Source of the DNA: Pelagibacterales bacterium SAG-MED47
Lineage (GTDB): Bacteria > Pseudomonadota > Alphaproteobacteria > Pelagibacterales > Pelagibacteraceae
DNA length: 51,820 bases
Reading direction: 5' to 3'
NCBI GenBank assembly: GCA_014653355.1
Contig: JACWEO010000008.1
Coordinates: 1-51,820, forward strand
The notes below the pieces were generated by a model, which saw only the letters and a list, made by a program, of their open reading frames with translations, was not told the DNA's origin and did no database searches. Every line of letters starts with the position of its first letter. Within the stretch, counting starts at the first letter, position 1. This document shows, piece after piece, positions 26,453 through 34,916 of the stretch. Made by a program: the position numbers and the translations under genes.

Positions 26453-26513
26453 AGTTTTTATTTGAATTAATGCGACTATTTAATGCAAATTAGTTTTTTT
26501 TTCAATGAAAGTA

Positions 26514-27425
26514 TTAATCTAAGGCTACCACTGCAGCAGCAATCGAGGCTAATCTGGCAGGTGCTTCGTCTGATCGACTTGTAATTACCACTGGTACTTT
26601 ACCACCAATTACAACTCCAGCAGCACAGGCTCCACAGAAATATATTAACATTTTAACTAAAGCATTTCCTGTTTCTACGCTTGGAACCAATAAAACATCA
26701 GCTTCGCCAGCTACAATATTTTGTATTCCCTTAATTGATGCTGATTTTTTTGAAATACTATTATCAAAAGCAAGTGGACCAAAAACATCTGCATTTAAAT
26801 TGTCTTTTTTAGCTAGTTTAGTTATTTCAGCTGCATCCCTAGAACTTGGAACACTATCTAGTACCTCTTCAGTAGCAGAAAGAACAGCAACTTTTGGCTT
26901 ATTAATTCCAATTCTATTCGAAAAATTTATTACGTTTTTTAAAATATGCATTTTTGTTTTTATATTTGGTAAAACATTTAATGCTCCGTCAGTAATTATT
27001 AATGGTTTGCTCTCTTTCTTAATAGTCATATGCCAAATATGACTTAATCTAGTTTTTCCTAATAAGTTATATTCTCTTTTTAAAACTTCTTTCATTAAAA
27101 TATCTGTGTGAATATGACCTTTAACAATAATTTTAACCTTTTTTTCACTTGCTAATTTTGCTGCTATTGGTGCAGTATTATTTTCAACTGGTTCATTTAT
27201 AATTTCATAATTAGAAATATCCCATTTCAAATCTTCAGCACATTTCAAAATTTCTTTTTCATCACCAATGAAAATTGGTTCTATTAAATTCTCATTCACT
27301 GCATCTTGCACAGAAAGCATAGGTAAGGGTTTACCTGCATTAACTATTGCTGCTTTAACTCCTTTTTTTTTATGAGCAACATCTAAAAGATTATTTGGAC
27401 AGACTATTTCTTTGTTTGATAGCAT
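26514..27425 (-). CDS. Phosphate acetyl/butyryltransferase-like protein
   Basis: 303 residues, PTA_PTB fold. Landmarks are P-I-F-I-G-D-E-K-E near residue 50, L-I-I-T-D-G-A-L-N-V-L-P in the middle, V-A-V-L-S-A-T-E-E-V near 178, and G-P-L-A-F-D-N-S-I-S-K-K-S-A with G-A-C-A-A-G-V-V-I-G-G toward the end. It interconverts acyl-CoA and acyl-phosphate. In taurine catabolism a Pta normally uses acetyl phosphate released by Xsc; here no xsc is adjacent. It starts 4 bp after the LDH2 gene and has a 61-bp gap before the HpsN-like gene. Confidence 0.87.
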   Translation of the reverse strand: MLSNKEIVCPNNLLDVAHKKKGVKAAIVNAGKPLPMLSVQDAVNENLIEPIFIGDEKEILKCAEDLKWDISNYEIINEPVENNTAPIAAKLASEKKVKIIVKGHIHTDILMKEVLKREYNLLGKTRLSHIWHMTIKKESKPLIITDGALNVLPNIKTKMHILKNVINFSNRIGINKPKVAVLSATEEVLDSVPSSRDAAEITKLAKKDNLNADVFGPLAFDNSISKKSASIKGIQNIVAGEADVLLVPSVETGNALVKMLIYFCGACAAGVVIGGKVPVVITSRSDEAPARLASIAAAVVALD

Positions 27426-27429
27426 GAAT

Positions 27430-28434
27430 TTAATTTTTAAGTATTTTTAAGTCTTTTTTAATTGTTTCTGAAATTTTAATATCCTTTTTTGAATTCATTT
27501 TGAACCTTTTAAACTTATTTTCACCAGGGTACATAATATTTTTTACACCTTTAATTTTAGGTAATTTTTTAATTGTTTTAATATTATTTTTAATTCTACT
27601 ATTATAATCCTTCACAAATAAATTTGTTTTAAATGTGATAAATAAATGGCCGATATTTTGTGGACCAGAAAAATCGTCAAATGGGTCTTTTACTCTGCCA
27701 GCATGATTACTACCTGTCAATACACCACTTAAAATATCAACCATCCAAGCTAATCCCGAACCTCTGAAACTAGCAATAGGTAATTGAACTCCTTTCAGAG
27801 CTTTTTTTGCATCTGTTGTGGGTTTACCAAATTTATCTAAAGCAACACCTTCAGGAATTTTTTGATTATTTCTTGCAGCTACTCTAATCTTTCCTCTATT
27901 AATCATTGAAATAGAGGTATCCAAAATAAATGGAATCTTTGAACCTGTAGGAGTTCCAAAACAAATCGGGTTAGTACCAAATAAACTTTTTAATGCTCCA
28001 TGAGGAGCTACTGCTGGTGGTGCACTTGTGTAAATCATAGTAACCAGATTTTTTTTTACTGCTTGTTCTGCATAATATCCTGAAAGACCATAATGACCGC
28101 TATTTTTTACCGCAACCATTCCTATTCCTGTTTTAGTTGCATTTTGAATTGCTTTTTTTATAGCAATATCCGCAGCCACAAAACCTATACTATTATTTGC
28201 ATCCACAAGTGAGATAGATTGTGAAATCTTTTTAATCTTAATTTTAGGTTTTGAAATAATAACTTTTTTAGAAATTCTCTCACAATACATTTTTAATCGT
28301 GAAAGACCGTGCCCGTAAGCACCCACTAACTCAGCATTGATTAAAGCATTAGCTGAAATCAAAGCATGATTATTGTTTAAGCCAAATTTTTTAAAGATTT
28401 TAACAACTTCTTTTTTTAAAATATCCGTTTTCAA
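27430..28434 (-). CDS. LDH2/MDH2-family (ComC/sulfolactate-type) NAD(P) dehydrogenase
   Basis: 334 residues. Begins with a TTG codon at 28434, preceded by AAAGGA and only one base after the tauC stop. The catalytic His/Arg block G-A-Y-G-H-G-L-S-R-L, the N-S-G-H-Y-G-L-S-G-Y-Y substrate loop and F-G-T-N-P-I-C-F-G-T-P are those of the LDH2 superfamily (malate, sulfolactate, ureidoglycolate, 2-keto-acid dehydrogenases). Position inside a tau operon suggests a sulfonated hydroxy acid such as sulfolactate, but the substrate is inference. Confidence 0.88.
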   Translation of the reverse strand: MKTDILKKEVVKIFKKFGLNNNHALISANALINAELVGAYGHGLSRLKMYCERISKKVIISKPKIKIKKISQSISLVDANNSIGFVAADIAIKKAIQNATKTGIGMVAVKNSGHYGLSGYYAEQAVKKNLVTMIYTSAPPAVAPHGALKSLFGTNPICFGTPTGSKIPFILDTSISMINRGKIRVAARNNQKIPEGVALDKFGKPTTDAKKALKGVQLPIASFRGSGLAWMVDILSGVLTGSNHAGRVKDPFDDFSGPQNIGHLFITFKTNLFVKDYNSRIKNNIKTIKKLPKIKGVKNIMYPGENKFKRFKMNSKKDIKISETIKKDLKILKN

Positions 28435-28435
28435 A

Positions 28436-30361
28436 CTATCCTTTTCCGCGCCATGGGATTGTTTTATCTATAATTTTTCTCAAAGTGATATCAAACAGCA
28501 ATCCAAGCATACCCATTATAAATATTGTTATCCAAATCACTTCATATTGAAAATATTTTTTTGCAACATTTTCTACAAATCCAATACCCGTTGTACCTGC
28601 TAAAAACTCTGCTGCAACTAAAGTTCCCCAACACATACCTACTGCAACTCTTATACCAGTAAGAATTTCTGGTAGTGAGTTAGGAAATATTACGTGTCTT
28701 AGTATTTGTCGTTTAGATGCTCCCAATGAATGAGCGGCATGAATTTTAGAAAGCTGAGTCCCAGAGGCACCAGCTCTAGCTGAAATAATCATAATTGATA
28801 AAGAAACCATAAATAAAAGAAATACTTTTCCGGTGTTATCTATACCTAATACAGAAATAATTAGTGGTGCCCAAGCTAAAGGAGGAACAGGTCTATAAAG
28901 TTCAATCAAAGGATCAAAAAAACCTTTAGCAAATCTATTTAGCCCCATGAACAAACCTAATGGTACACCAATGATTATTCCAAACACCAATCCCAGAAAA
29001 ACTCTTAAAAATGAGTCCCAAATGTGTCCGTAAGGTACTGGCACCTTAAATAGTTTGAAATCACCTGTTACAACTTTCAAAACATTACCTTTGAAATTTT
29101 CTTTTACAATTCCATCTTTAGTGTGAACAGGATACTCACCAGGTAAAATATCTGCTATCCAATCAGGTAAAATAAATCCAATCATTTTACTGACATCAAC
29201 CATATCTATCCAAAGAAGAGGTATATCTTTGTAACCAACGCTTGGTTTTGACATTAATATAAATTTATTAAAAGTATCTGATGGTTTTGGAAGCCATCTA
29301 CCAGAACCTTGTTCAGAACAACTTGGACCACTAGCAACTATCGTTCCAGCTGGGAATAACAAAATATCTATAAATCTTAGACCACCCTGTGTTTTTAATT
29401 GTGCATTATCAAATTTAATAATAGCGTTTTGCATTTTGTCTAATGCATTAGGTGGATATATACTTGCGAATTCTATTCTTCTTGCGATTTTTACAATATT
29501 TTTTGCATAGGTAGATACTACTTCCTCACTATCACTTAGATTTTTTCTATAAGATTTAATATCATCTTTTAGTTTTTTAATTTGATTTTTAAATTGAGGA
29601 TTATGATTTCTTAGTTTAAAAAATTCATCACTAATTAAGTTTAATTGTTGTGCAGCAGCATGAAATTTTAAACCTTTATTAGTGGCTGGAATTAAAGGTA
29701 CTTCCATCGTATTTTCTATAGAACCAGTTCCTGATTGTACTTTTACAATTCCCCATCCACCTTCTTCACTTACAGCTTTAAGTCTTTCATTAAGCTCCTG
29801 TTCGGTTTCAAAGGGATAATCTGGTTTTTGAAAATTTTCAGTTAAAAGGTTAATTTTACCTGTTATGCCATTAATCTTTTGTTTAGTTTCATTTTCAATC
29901 AAATCTTCATTTGTTAATAATGGAATTAATTGATTTGTTTTTTTTATAAATCCTGCAAGAACTGTTTTTTGCTGATTATCTATTTCTTGAGAATTTTGTA
30001 TTTCGTTTAAAATTAGATTAAGGTTTTTATTTTCTTTTTTGATTTGAGATGTGCTTTTGAATTCTCTTTCTTCAATAGGAAATTGATATTTTAAACCTAG
30101 CAATGAATCATTTACTTTTGCTACTTGGCAAAGTTCGTTAGCAGATTTTGGATAAAATCCTTTTGCAATATCCCATGAATAATATAGCCAAACTAAAAGA
30201 AGAAAACTGCTTCCTACGATAACCCAATGCGTACCACCTAATGCTCTTTCAGGATTACCAAATACTGCATCAACTTTTTCAGTTTTAATTAATTTTCTTC
30301 CATAAAGAATACAGCCGATAACTGCTACAAAAATTAAAAAAGTTATTATTTGAGTAAGCAT
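28436..30361 (-). CDS. tauC: ABC transporter permease, TauC-like with large N-terminal domain
   Basis: 641 residues, over twice the usual TauC size. Residues about 447-641 are the normal six-TM BPD permease, including the EAA-type loop H-A-A-H-S-L-G-A-S-K-R-Q-I-L-R. The first 446 residues contain two TM segments (about 4-20 and 46-65) and a long, probably periplasmic helical region (70-330), then A-G-T-I-V-A-S-G-P-S-C-S. The ATG follows the tauB stop with no spacer. It takes up taurine or a related sulfonate with TauA and TauB. The extra domain has no obvious known family by eye. Confidence 0.9.
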   Translation of the reverse strand: MLTQIITFLIFVAVIGCILYGRKLIKTEKVDAVFGNPERALGGTHWVIVGSSFLLLVWLYYSWDIAKGFYPKSANELCQVAKVNDSLLGLKYQFPIEEREFKSTSQIKKENKNLNLILNEIQNSQEIDNQQKTVLAGFIKKTNQLIPLLTNEDLIENETKQKINGITGKINLLTENFQKPDYPFETEQELNERLKAVSEEGGWGIVKVQSGTGSIENTMEVPLIPATNKGLKFHAAAQQLNLISDEFFKLRNHNPQFKNQIKKLKDDIKSYRKNLSDSEEVVSTYAKNIVKIARRIEFASIYPPNALDKMQNAIIKFDNAQLKTQGGLRFIDILLFPAGTIVASGPSCSEQGSGRWLPKPSDTFNKFILMSKPSVGYKDIPLLWIDMVDVSKMIGFILPDWIADILPGEYPVHTKDGIVKENFKGNVLKVVTGDFKLFKVPVPYGHIWDSFLRVFLGLVFGIIIGVPLGLFMGLNRFAKGFFDPLIELYRPVPPLAWAPLIISVLGIDNTGKVFLLFMVSLSIMIISARAGASGTQLSKIHAAHSLGASKRQILRHVIFPNSLPEILTGIRVAVGMCWGTLVAAEFLAGTTGIGFVENVAKKYFQYEVIWITIFIMGMLGLLFDITLRKIIDKTIPWRGKG

Positions 30362-31159
30362 TTAAATATCTTTCCCCATAATTTCTTCTTCCATATTCCA
30401 AATCATTTCTAATATTTCTTCACGTTTTGTGGAAAAATCCTTATTTTTTTTAATTTCTCTTAAATCTTCTTTTAATCCCATCGTAGCAAAAGGTAGATTG
30501 TATTCTTTATGTATACGGCCTGGTCTAGGAGCCATCACGTAAAGTCTTTCACCAAGTAATAAAGCCTCTTCAACTGAGTGAGTAATTAAAATAATTGTCT
30601 TTCCAGTTTCTTTCCAAATTTTCAAAACTAAAGACTGCATTTTTTCTCTGGTTAATGCATCAAGTGCGCCTAATGGTTCATCCATTAAAATTAAATCTGG
30701 ATCGTTAATAAGGCATCTTGCTAGAGCAACTCTTTGCTGCATTCCTCCTGACAATTGATAAGTTGGAGTATTACCAAATCCTCGTAAACCTACAATTTCT
30801 AACCACTCATCTACTTTTTTTGCAGTTTGTATTGGATCTTCTTTCTTCATTCTTAATCCAAAGTTTACATTCTCTGCAACAGTTAACCATTCAAACAAAG
30901 CTCCTTGTTGAAAAACCATTCCTCTTTCAACACCAGGGCCATCAATCTCTTTATTATTTAAAGTGATAATTCCTGAAGTTGGCCTGATAAATCCTGCGGT
31001 GATATTAAGTAAAGTTGTTTTTCCACAACCAGATGGACCGAGAACTGTAAGAAGTTCTCCTTTTTTAAGTGTAAAATTTAAATCTTTTAAAGCATGAACT
31101 GTTTCTCCTTTTGGAGTCTTAAAAATCATATTAAGATTTTGAGAAATTAGATCACTCAT
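30362..31159 (-). CDS. tauB: ABC transporter ATP-binding protein, TauB-like
   Basis: 265 residues. Walker A is G-P-S-G-C-G-K-T-T near residue 42, the signature L-S-G-G-M-Q-Q-R-V-A-L-A near 137, Walker B L-I-L-M-D-E-P-L-G-A-L-D, and the H-loop I-L-I-T-H-S-V-E-E-A, all typical of the nitrate/sulfonate/taurine ATPases. It powers uptake through the TauC-like protein, whose gene follows without spacer. An 88-bp spacer with a strong terminator-like hairpin separates it from tauA upstream. Confidence 0.92.
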   Translation of the reverse strand: MSDLISQNLNMIFKTPKGETVHALKDLNFTLKKGELLTVLGPSGCGKTTLLNITAGFIRPTSGIITLNNKEIDGPGVERGMVFQQGALFEWLTVAENVNFGLRMKKEDPIQTAKKVDEWLEIVGLRGFGNTPTYQLSGGMQQRVALARCLINDPDLILMDEPLGALDALTREKMQSLVLKIWKETGKTIILITHSVEEALLLGERLYVMAPRPGRIHKEYNLPFATMGLKEDLREIKKNKDFSTKREEILEMIWNMEEEIMGKDI

Positions 31160-31187
31160 AAAATGACTTTATATTAAAATTTCTAAT

Positions 31188-31227
31188 AAAAAAATAGGCA
31201 CCAATTTAATAAAATTGGCGCCTATTT
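31188..31227 (-). terminator. Terminator/attenuator between tauA and tauB
   Basis: Read on the minus strand, a 16-bp stem (arms at 31212-31227 and 31192-31207, 4-nt loop) with one G-U pair is followed by a 7-base T-run (31194-31188). On the plus strand the same pair would be A-C, so the structure favours minus-strand RNA. It sits right after tauA, fitting partial termination to give more tauA than tauBC mRNA. Confidence 0.8.
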
Positions 31228-31247
31228 AAATTTTAAATACCTTTAGA

Positions 31248-32189
31248 TTATAAAGGTAAGAAACTAGTGTCTACGTTTCCTCTTGGCGTACCCATTCCTT
31301 TTAAGAATGCATCAAGATTTCCTTTAGTCATAGATTGCGCAGTTTCTTCTGGAGTTAGAAATTTAAATCCACTTAAAGTTTCTTTCATATCTCCAACTTT
31401 CATTTCAGAAGCTTTAGCCATAACATTCATATTGCTTTTGCCAGCTTTATATCTTGCATTAGCTTCATGAGTTACTTCTATAAATGTTCTAAGCATTCCA
31501 GGATTTTCCTTCATAAACTTTGTTGTAACTGAAGTGATATCAATTCCTAGGATACCTGCTTTTCTTGCTTCATCAACTGTAAGTAATCTTGAACCAACTG
31601 CAGTTGCAGCTTTAATTGAATTACCACCAAACAAACATGCCATTACGACATCACCACTAACTAAAGCAGCAGCTCCTTCTTCAGGATCCATTTGAATAAT
31701 ATCCATTTTGCCTCTGTCAGCTCCAACAACTTTCATACTTTCGTCAAAAACGTATTCAGCCATTGTTCCTAATGGAACAGCAACTTTTTTACCTTCTAAT
31801 TCAGTAGCATTTGCTTTTGTAATTCCAGAAGCATTAGAAGTAACACAAGTTGTTCCTCCCATTCCGTATTCCATAGCAATATCAACTAATTTAATTGGCG
31901 CTTTAGATTTAACAGCATTAATGAAAGGTACTAAACCTTGAGAATAAGAAATATCTATATCCCCTGCAAGCATAGCGTCAGTCATTGCTCCACCGTTTGT
32001 GAAATTTGTCCATTTAACTGGAACACCAAGAGCTTTAGCGAATGCTTTTTTTTGCATATCCTCTAAATTTGGACTTGGCCATTCTAGAAAATAGGCAACT
32101 CTAACTTCGTTAGCAGCCGCATTTGCAGCAGAAATACTTAAGTTAAGAGCTACAAAACATCCTAGAAGAAAACTTATTATTTTTTTCAT
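31248..32189 (-). CDS. tauA: Taurine-type ABC transporter substrate-binding protein TauA
   Basis: 313 residues with signal peptide (L-L-G-C-F-V-A-L-N-L-S-I-S-A-A-N-A). The mature protein starts V-R-V-A-Y-F-L-E-W-P-S-P and follows the SsuA/TauA bilobed layout (G-A-M-T-D-A-M-L-A-G-D-I-D-I-S-Y, K-K-V-A-V-P-L-G-T-M-A-E, and S-G-D-V-V-M-A near the hinge). It binds taurine or a relative in the periplasm. First gene of the minus-strand operon; a T/A-rich leader with AGGGG site precedes the ATG. Ligand is inferred from family and context. Confidence 0.88.
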   Translation of the reverse strand: MKKIISFLLGCFVALNLSISAANAAANEVRVAYFLEWPSPNLEDMQKKAFAKALGVPVKWTNFTNGGAMTDAMLAGDIDISYSQGLVPFINAVKSKAPIKLVDIAMEYGMGGTTCVTSNASGITKANATELEGKKVAVPLGTMAEYVFDESMKVVGADRGKMDIIQMDPEEGAAALVSGDVVMACLFGGNSIKAATAVGSRLLTVDEARKAGILGIDITSVTTKFMKENPGMLRTFIEVTHEANARYKAGKSNMNVMAKASEMKVGDMKETLSGFKFLTPEETAQSMTKGNLDAFLKGMGTPRGNVDTSFLPL

Positions 32190-32403
32190 TTATTCCCCTA
32201 TCTTTAATTATTTAATTGTAGATATTAAAATTCAATTTTGAATAGAAGTAAAACAAATTATATCTGGAACCAGAATTGCAAATTTTTCAATTGTACAATT
32301 CAAAGTTGTATTATATAGTTAGTTTAATTTAAGTTTTAATAAATTTATAGCAAACAAACTAATTTAGTCTATTAATTTAAGAATACTTAAATATTAATTA
32401 ATT
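32190..32403. promoter_or_regulatory. Divergent control region between tauA and the aminotransferase gene
   Basis: This 214-bp spacer drives both arms of the sulfonate/amine island. Two perfect inverted repeats stand out: TCTGG-AA-CCAGA (32263-32274) and the palindrome AATTGTACAATT (32289-32300). The second resembles half-site pairs of GntR/FadR-type operators, the first contains the CTGG core also present in known TauR (MocR) sites. No regulator gene is adjacent, so the factor is unknown. Confidence 0.55.
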
Positions 32404-33750
32404 ATGAGCTCAGAAAACAGAACAAATATTCCAAATTCGCTAAATGAACATTGGATGCCGTTTACATCCAATAAAGATTTTAAAAAAAATCCTAGATTAA
32501 TTACTGAAGCAAAAGGTGTCTATCTTAAAACACACCATGGAAAAACCCAAATTGATGCAAGCTCGGGTTTGTTTTGTAATCCTCTTGGTCATGGAAGAAA
32601 AGAAATAACAGAAGCAGTTACAAAACAATTAGAAACTTTAGATTATGCCCAACCATTCCAACAAGGTTTTGGTGGCTCATTTGAATTAGCTACTAAAATT
32701 TCAAAACATACACCAGGTGATTTAAATAAAATTTTTTATACAATTTGTGGCTCTACGGCAGTTGAGACTGCTCTTAAAATTGCAATTGCGTATCATAGAG
32801 CCAAAGGTCATGCAGAAAGATTTAGATTTGTAGGTAGAGAGCGTGGATATCATGGAATGAACATTGGATGTATTTCAGTTGGAGGTATGGTAAATAATGT
32901 TAAGACATTTGCTAGTGTTCTTATGCCTGGCGTTCAACATATAAGCCATACTCATTTACCAGAACATAAATTTGTTAGTGGTCAACCAGAGACAGGTGAT
33001 TACTTAGCAAATGATTTAGAAACTATTTGTGCAAACTTTGGTGGAGAGAATATTGCAGCATGTATTGTTGAACCTATTGCCGGATCCACAGGTACTTTGG
33101 TTCCTCCAAAAGGATATTTGCAAAAACTAAGACAGATTTGTGACAAGCATGGAATTCTATTAATTTTTGATGAAGTTATCACTGGATGGGGAAGGACTGG
33201 ATCAAAGTTTGCAGCACATGAGTTTGGAGTTACTCCAGATATAATGACAATGGCAAAAGCAACAACTAATGGAGTTGTTCCAATGGGTGTTGTTGCATGT
33301 AACGATTATATTTATGATGCTGTTATGGACTCATCTCCAATGGGATCAGTAGAATTATTTCATGGTTATACTTATTCAGGAATTCCTGTTGCAGTGGCTG
33401 CTGCATTGGCAGTTCAAGACATTTTTGAAAAAGAAGATATTTTTAATCGAGCAAAAGATTTAGCACCTTATTTTCAAAAAGGTTTATTCTCTCTTCAAGA
33501 TTTAGAATCTGTAGATAACATAAGAGGTTATGGAATGATGGGTGGAATAGATATGAAACTAAATACAAAACCTGGTAAGGCTGGATATGAAACTTTTAAA
33601 TCATGTTATGAAGCAGGTGTAAACTTTAAAGCAACAGGTGATTGTTTAATCATTGCTCCACAATTTATATGTGAAAAAAAACACATTGATGAGATTATTG
33701 ATAAATTAAGAACAGGTATCATTAACTATCAAAAGAACCAAAAGAACTAG
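32404..33750 (+). CDS. Class III omega-amino-acid/taurine:pyruvate aminotransferase
   Basis: 448 residues. N-terminal H-W-M-P-F-T-S-N-K-D-F and P-R-L-I near 15-32 resemble the omega-amino acid:pyruvate aminotransferase of Pseudomonas. PLP motifs include I-F-D-E-V-I-T-G-W-G-R-T-G and the lysine in T-M-A-K-A-T-T-N-G-V-V-P-M-G. By family it transfers an amino group from beta-alanine, taurine or similar to pyruvate, making alanine. The alanine dehydrogenase 43 bp downstream would regenerate pyruvate, and the divergent tau genes support taurine as a substrate (Tpa role, inferred). Confidence 0.88.
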   Translation: MSSENRTNIPNSLNEHWMPFTSNKDFKKNPRLITEAKGVYLKTHHGKTQIDASSGLFCNPLGHGRKEITEAVTKQLETLDYAQPFQQGFGGSFELATKISKHTPGDLNKIFYTICGSTAVETALKIAIAYHRAKGHAERFRFVGRERGYHGMNIGCISVGGMVNNVKTFASVLMPGVQHISHTHLPEHKFVSGQPETGDYLANDLETICANFGGENIAACIVEPIAGSTGTLVPPKGYLQKLRQICDKHGILLIFDEVITGWGRTGSKFAAHEFGVTPDIMTMAKATTNGVVPMGVVACNDYIYDAVMDSSPMGSVELFHGYTYSGIPVAVAAALAVQDIFEKEDIFNRAKDLAPYFQKGLFSLQDLESVDNIRGYGMMGGIDMKLNTKPGKAGYETFKSCYEAGVNFKATGDCLIIAPQFICEKKHIDEIIDKLRTGIINYQKNQKN

Positions 33751-33793
33751 TTAGTTTATATTTTACATATCTATAATAACACAGAGAGAGATA

Positions 33794-34912
33794 ATGCGGA
33801 TAGGCGTACCTAAAGAAATAAAACCTCAAGAAAATAGAATTGGGTTAACACCTGAAAGTGTAAAAACTTTAGTATCTGAAGGTCACGAAGTTTTAGTTGA
33901 AAATAATGGTGGTTTTGAAGCTGGTTTTGATAATGATCAATATACAAAAGCTGGTGCTAAAATAGCTAGTAATGCAGCTGACATTTTTAATGATGCTGAA
34001 ATAATTGTTAAAGTAAAAGAGCCTCAAAAGGTTGAAGTAGATATGATAAGAGAAAATCAAATTATTTATACTTATCTTCATTTAGCTGCTGCAAAAGAAC
34101 TTACAGAGGGATTAATTAAATCTAAAAGTATTAATATTGCTTATGAAACTGTTACTGATGATAATGGTAGACTTCCTTTGCTTGCACCTATGAGTGCTGT
34201 TGCAGGACGAATGTCTGTTCAAGCAGGAGCACATTGTTTAGAAAAAAATCAAAAAGGTAGAGGTCTTTTATTAGGAGGTGCACCAGGAGTAACTGGTGGA
34301 ACAGTTGTTATTTTAGGTGGTGGAGTAGTTGGGGAAAATGCTGCAGTTATAGCGACAGGGATGCAAGCTAAAGTTCATATAGTTGATAAATCAGAAGCAA
34401 GACTCAATCAATTAGTTGAAATGTTTGGTGATAAAATTATTCCTGAACAAAGTGATAAAATAGATTTAAATAATTTAATTGCAGAAGCAGATCTAGTAGT
34501 TGGGGGTGTACTTATACCTGGAGCTGAAGCACCAAAATTAGTTACAAAAGATATGTTAAAATTAATGAAAAGAGGTTCTGTAATAGTTGATGTAGCAATA
34601 GACCAAGGAGGGTGTGTTGAAACTAGCAAACCAACAACTCATGGTGACCCAACTTACATAGTTGATGATGTTGTTCATTATTGTGTAGCAAATATGCCTG
34701 GTGGAGTTCCTAGAACTTCAACATTAGCTTTAAATAAAGCAACACTTCCTTTTTTAGTAAAATTAGCAAACAAAGGTTTCCAAAAAGCTTTAGGGGAAGA
34801 TAAAAACTTTTTAGCAGGATTAAATGTTCATAAAGGCCATGTGACTTATAAAGCAGTTGCAGATGTATTTGGACACGAATATCTTGATCCTGGAGAAGCT
34901 ATCAAAAATTAA
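33794..34912 (+). CDS. ald: Alanine dehydrogenase
   Basis: 372 residues. The N-terminal M-R-I-G-V-P-K-E-I-K-P-Q-E-N-R-I-G is the ALD start block. It has the pyruvate-side H in Y-L-H-L-A-A and the NAD site V-I-L-G-G-G-V-V-G-E-N-A-A near residue 173. It converts alanine to pyruvate, ammonia and NADH. With the aminotransferase upstream it forms the Tpa/Ald cycle that releases ammonium while recycling pyruvate. An AGAGAGAGAT purine run precedes the ATG; the next gene is 4 bp away. Confidence 0.96.
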   Translation: MRIGVPKEIKPQENRIGLTPESVKTLVSEGHEVLVENNGGFEAGFDNDQYTKAGAKIASNAADIFNDAEIIVKVKEPQKVEVDMIRENQIIYTYLHLAAAKELTEGLIKSKSINIAYETVTDDNGRLPLLAPMSAVAGRMSVQAGAHCLEKNQKGRGLLLGGAPGVTGGTVVILGGGVVGENAAVIATGMQAKVHIVDKSEARLNQLVEMFGDKIIPEQSDKIDLNNLIAEADLVVGGVLIPGAEAPKLVTKDMLKLMKRGSVIVDVAIDQGGCVETSKPTTHGDPTYIVDDVVHYCVANMPGGVPRTSTLALNKATLPFLVKLANKGFQKALGEDKNFLAGLNVHKGHVTYKAVADVFGHEYLDPGEAIKN

Positions 34913-34916
34913 TTAA

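Noticed and set aside
32190-32403. Possible riboswitch in the divergent spacer upstream of the aminotransferase
   Set aside because: No multi-helix fold resembling glycine or SAM types was evident, only two short inverted repeats.
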